From: Lujinxingia sediminis
GTDB taxonomy: Bacteria; Myxococcota_A; Bradymonadia; Bradymonadales; Bradymonadaceae
Direction: 5' to 3'
Assembly: GCF_004005565.1 (NCBI RefSeq)
Contig: NZ_SADD01000006.1
Span: forward strand, 216,118-280,117
DNA: 64,000 nt
In this document: one piece after another, positions 61,604 to 64,000 of the stretch
Layout: each line of letters opens with the position of its first letter
Position numbering within the stretch: the stretch's first letter is position 1
Notes under the pieces: generated by a model
Databases searched by the model: none
What the model was told of the DNA's origin: nothing
The model's input: only the letters and a program-made list of their open reading frames with translations
Program-made: the position numbers and the translations under genes

Positions 61604-62175
61604 AGATCGAGAAAGGCCTGAGATCGTGGCTGGCCGCAGCGCTGGTGTTGCTGGGGACGGTGCTCCTGGTGGGCGCGGGCTGCTCGGCGGCCCAGGTGGC
61701 CGAACGTCCCGCCGATCCGGCGGCGCTGGATATGGCGGCGCGCAACTTCCATAAAAACATGCGCTGGGCGCGTTGGGAGGAGGCCTCCCAGCAGGTGCAT
61801 GAGGCCGCCCGCGAGGGGTTTCTGGGGCGCTACGAGGAGCTCGGCGTCGACTACCGCGTGGTGGAGCTGGCGCTGCGCAAGGTGGAGTTCTCCGAGGATG
61901 GTTTCGAGGCCACCCTGGAGGTCGAGCAGGAGTGGTATGAGCTGCCCGATACCACCGTGCGCCAGGAGCGTTTCGTAGAGCGCTGGGTCTCCGAGGAGGG
62001 GGTATGGTGGATGCGCGAGCGCATCACTCGCGAGGCGTTTCGCGCCCGCGAACGGGAAGAGCGCGACGCACCCGGGACGGCCGATCCTACTGGGGACGAG
62101 GCGTCCTCCCTTGATGAGCGGACCCCGGAGGCGTCGCCCTCCGATGAGGGGCTTCCGACCGAGCCTCACGAGTAG
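61600..62175 (+). CDS. Small lipoprotein coupled to the flippase
   Basis: 191 aa; the ATG overlaps the flippase stop (ATGA). Signal peptide with lipobox LVGAGC. The mature domain (FHKNMRWARWEEASQQVHEAAREGFLGRYEELG, VDYRVVELALRKVEFSEDG, EVEQEWYELPDTTVRQERFVERWVSEEGVWWM) has the helix-then-antiparallel-sheet pattern of SnoaL/NTF2-like folds. An acidic Pro-rich tail ends it. Translational coupling implies a joint role in envelope polysaccharide export, but no assay-based function is known. Confidence 0.75.
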   Translation: MKIEKGLRSWLAAALVLLGTVLLVGAGCSAAQVAERPADPAALDMAARNFHKNMRWARWEEASQQVHEAAREGFLGRYEELGVDYRVVELALRKVEFSEDGFEATLEVEQEWYELPDTTVRQERFVERWVSEEGVWWMRERITREAFRAREREERDAPGTADPTGDEASSLDERTPEASPSDEGLPTEPHE

Positions 62176-62184
62176 GATGGGGCG

Positions 62185-62919
62185 ATGAGTCATCTTCCTC
62201 CGGGGCAGCTCGGGTTTATCGAGCAGGTGCAGTACTTCTTCACCGCGCTCAGCGGGCGCACGTACATCCCCAGCCCCAAAGACCTGGCGTATCTCCTGCC
62301 GCTTAAGGAGCAGGGGGCACCGGCCGCCGCGGTGTGCCGGGGCATCGAGGAGGCGTTTCGAGCCTATGGCGAGGCCGACAGGCCCCGCTCGGTGCGTCAG
62401 TGCTGGCCTTTCATCGAAGCCGAGTTAGAGCGACTCGCCGAGTCCGGTATGCATCTGGCACCCGAGGCCGGTGAGGGCAGCGGTAGCGGGCAGGGCGCTG
62501 AGGTGTCGTCATCGCCGCCGCCCGCGTCCTCCTCGCAGAGCCGGGGAGAAAGCGGCGACCCGGAGCTGTTGCGCGAGACCCTCGACGCGATCGAGGAGGC
62601 CGGGCGAGCCAGCGCCGAGGAGCGCTGGCGGGAGGCCTACCGGCAGGGGTGGCGGCGAGCGCGGGAGCTCAGTCAAGAGCGCGGGGACTTTGGTTTTGAG
62701 GAGCTTGAGGCTGCCGATCGCGCGCTCATCGAGGCCTACTGGGAAGCCCTGAAAGCCGCCGAGCGCGAGGAGCTCGAAGCGGCCATCGCCGCGCAGCTCG
62801 CCGGTGAGCTGCGCGATATGAGTCCGCGGGCGCGGCGAGAGCATCAGCTGGCCAGGCGTCGAAAGGCGCTGATCGAGCGCTACGGCCTGGTCGACCTCCT
62901 GCGCCTGATCGGCTGGTAG
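62185..62919 (+). CDS. Hypothetical helical protein
   Basis: 244 aa, ATG at 62185, ten bases after the preceding stop. An N-terminal globular part (QLGFIEQVQYFFTALSGRTYIPSPKDLAYLLPLKEQGAP) is followed by a Ser/Gly-rich linker (about 95-125) and a long charged helical C-terminus (EERWREAYRQGWRRAREL, EELEAADRALIEAYWEAL). No signal peptide. It probably closes the flippase operon. The family is not recognised. Confidence 0.65.
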   Translation: MSHLPPGQLGFIEQVQYFFTALSGRTYIPSPKDLAYLLPLKEQGAPAAAVCRGIEEAFRAYGEADRPRSVRQCWPFIEAELERLAESGMHLAPEAGEGSGSGQGAEVSSSPPPASSSQSRGESGDPELLRETLDAIEEAGRASAEERWREAYRQGWRRARELSQERGDFGFEELEAADRALIEAYWEALKAAEREELEAAIAAQLAGELRDMSPRARREHQLARRRKALIERYGLVDLLRLIGW

Positions 62920-63046
62920 GGCCTTTTGTGGGCGGGGTTAACGTAGTTGTGTCTACGGTGGGCGCGCTGTTAGTGTTCGCACACTGATTCATGCTCGCAT
63001 GTGTTGTTTTCACCCACCCCTATCTTTAGCTCGATTGGAGGATTTG

Positions 63047-63511
63047 ATGCCCATCTTTCAGATGATTGCTAACAAGCTCACCGAACGTCGTTTTGCCAAA
63101 CTCACCCAGGAGCAAAACGAGGCGCTGATCGACACTCTGGTCGCCACCAAGGTCATCGACGGCAAGATTCTGCCCGAAGAGGAGCAGGAGCTCACCGAGG
63201 CCATCGGCATGCTCAAGTGGAATGGCGGCCAGTCCCCCGAGGGCTTTGTGCAGGCCTCCATCGCCCGGGCGCGTCAGATGCAGCCCACCCCCGGCGTTCT
63301 CTCGGAGCTCTTTGTTGCCCTGGGCGCCAAACTCGGCGACGAATGGCTGCGTGAGGAGGCCTATTACCTCTCCTCGCTCGTGGCGATCTCGGATCAGGAG
63401 GTGCACGAGGATGAGCGGATTCTGTTGCAGCAGATGGTGCAGTCCTTCGGGATCAGCGCCGAGACGCAGTCGTTGATCATCCGAAAGATTTCCCGCGAAG
63501 AAAATTTTTAA
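63047..63511 (+). CDS. TerB-like small helical protein
   Basis: 154 aa with TTGGAGG upstream. Mainly alpha-helical; the C-terminal part (LVAISDQEVHEDERILLQQMVQSFGISAETQSLI) carries the D-x-x-x-x-x-D/E-E pattern of TerB/DjlA N-terminal domains, which bind metal and form stress-related complexes, and a similar DGKILPEEEQELTEAIGML occurs earlier, so the fold may be duplicated. The role is unclear. A terminator follows. Confidence 0.7.
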   Translation: MPIFQMIANKLTERRFAKLTQEQNEALIDTLVATKVIDGKILPEEEQELTEAIGMLKWNGGQSPEGFVQASIARARQMQPTPGVLSELFVALGAKLGDEWLREEAYYLSSLVAISDQEVHEDERILLQQMVQSFGISAETQSLIIRKISREENF

Positions 63512-63548
63512 CATGTAAGGCAGGTTATCGACGCTTGAGCGTTGTTTG

Positions 63549-63578
63549 CGCCCCGGGAGCGATTCCGGGGCGTTTTTT
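63549..63578 (+). terminator. Terminator after the TerB-like gene
   Basis: CGCCCCGG pairs with CCGGGGCG around GAGCGATT and is followed by T6. Confidence 0.88.
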
Positions 63579-63699
63579 GTGGTTGTGTGGTTGAGGGGCT
63601 CTGGTGGTGCGCGAGGGTGGGGAGGTACGTGAGGGCGTTGGGGGGCTGTCGAGTTCGAGCTGGTGCTCGTGCTGTCACTGGTTTTCGTACTCGCGCTCA

Positions 63700-64000
63700 G
63701 GTGACCGAGGGTCGCCTGAGCGTCAGCATTTATGCGGGTGGGAGGTGACCGTGGGTCATCTGGCGTGGTGACCGAGGGTCGCCTGATCGTCAGTATTTAT
63801 GCGTGTGAGGGGTGACCCCCGGTCATCTGGGTGCGATGTGACCGTGGGTCATCTGGCGTGGTGACCGAGGGTCACCTGAGCGTCAGCGTTTATGCGGGTG
63901 GGAGGTGACCGTGGGTCATCTGGCGAGGTGACCGTGGGTCATCTGGCGAGGTGACCGTGGGTCATCTGGCGTGATGACCGAGGGTCACCTGAGCGTCAGC
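63700..64000. repeat. 23/44-bp-period array of the TGACC-NNN-GGTCA palindrome, continuing past the window
   Basis: Cores start at 63702, 63746, 63769, 63813, 63839, 63862, 63906, 63929, 63952 and 63975, spaced 44, 23, 44, 26, 23, 44, 23, 23 and 23 bp. Two unit classes alternate: TGACCGTGGGTCATCTGGCG (23-bp step) and TGACCGAGGGTCRCCTGA followed by CGTCAGCRTTTATGCG (44-bp step). The best copy is GGTGACC-GAG-GGTCACC (63860-63876), a perfect 7-bp stem. 63579-63699 holds no gene. The array is cut by the window end. Confidence 0.95.

Noticed and set aside
63700..64000. Possible CRISPR array
   Set aside because: The intervals between cores repeat each other instead of being unique spacers, unit lengths are 23 and 44 bp, and no cas gene is present. 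The same applies to the 34-bp array at 34141-34407.
34141..64000. TGACC-NNN-GGTCA as a nuclear-receptor-like site
   Set aside because: The arrangement resembles a eukaryotic response element, but such receptors are absent from bacteria. The likeness is chance.

Overview
The window looks like chromosome from a high-GC delta-proteobacterial/myxobacterial-type predator or scavenger, most like Bradymonadia (Lujinxingia/Bradymonas-type). This is inferred from gene style: many lipoproteins with Asp/Thr/Pro-rich linkers, FG-GAP, CARDB and lamin-tail (LTD) surface proteins, a DUF4398 / TSP3-OmpA / TPR envelope trio, AgmX/PglI-like proteins, NtrC-type regulation and FHA-TPR proteins. No rRNA, tRNA or CRISPR was recognised.

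Layout. 1-8 kb: aconitase tail, FG-GAP lipoprotein, an ECF41 sigma factor with its FAD oxidoreductase and a near-consensus ECF41 promoter, a zinc-ribbon membrane protein, and a bacterial glycerol-1-phosphate dehydrogenase. 8-14 kb: propionyl-CoA-type biotin carboxylase, biotin carrier and methylmalonyl-CoA mutase large subunit, then a phosphoglycerate-dehydrogenase-like enzyme and an orphan type II secretion F protein. 15-24 kb: a stand-alone LeuA-regulatory-domain protein, an LTD lipoprotein, a very basic protein, a response regulator, an FHA/TPR protein and a histidine kinase/NtrC pair. 24-37 kb: pckA, an M48 protease operon with promoter plus operator-like palindrome, a RidA/aldehyde dehydrogenase pair, a WYL protein, ychF, glpX, rph and a cell-wall amidase. 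37-41 kb: the envelope trio. 41-44 kb: an accessory segment with a RAYT-type transposase. 45-48 kb: larE-larB-larC (nickel-pincer cofactor), preceded by a small LarE-tail-like protein. 48-56 kb: a six-gene surface cluster (two lipoproteins with OB-like regions, an outer-membrane barrel, an LTD lipoprotein, a degenerate PLD protein, an intact PLD-LTD lipoprotein). 56-64 kb: dnaX, a flippase and small envelope proteins.

The most notable signal is a family of short palindromic repeats with core TGACC-NNN-GGTCA. It occurs as a 34-bp-period array (34.1 kb), scattered copies around the RAYT gene (41.2, 42.5, 44.0 kb), a variant pair inside the start of larE (45.3 kb), a 23/44-bp-period array running off the window end (63.7 kb), and a 768-bp coding array inside dnaX that adds 40 in-frame hepta- and pentapeptide units. 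No such arrays were found in the first 34 kb. In dnaX the array begins 20 bp after an A9 run followed by stop codons in both alternative frames, the hallmark of programmed slippage making the short gamma subunit. The repeats would therefore be present only in tau. A RAYT and a REP-like family that has entered replisome and cofactor genes is the best candidate here for an undescribed system; RAYT mobilisation of these repeats is inferred, not shown.
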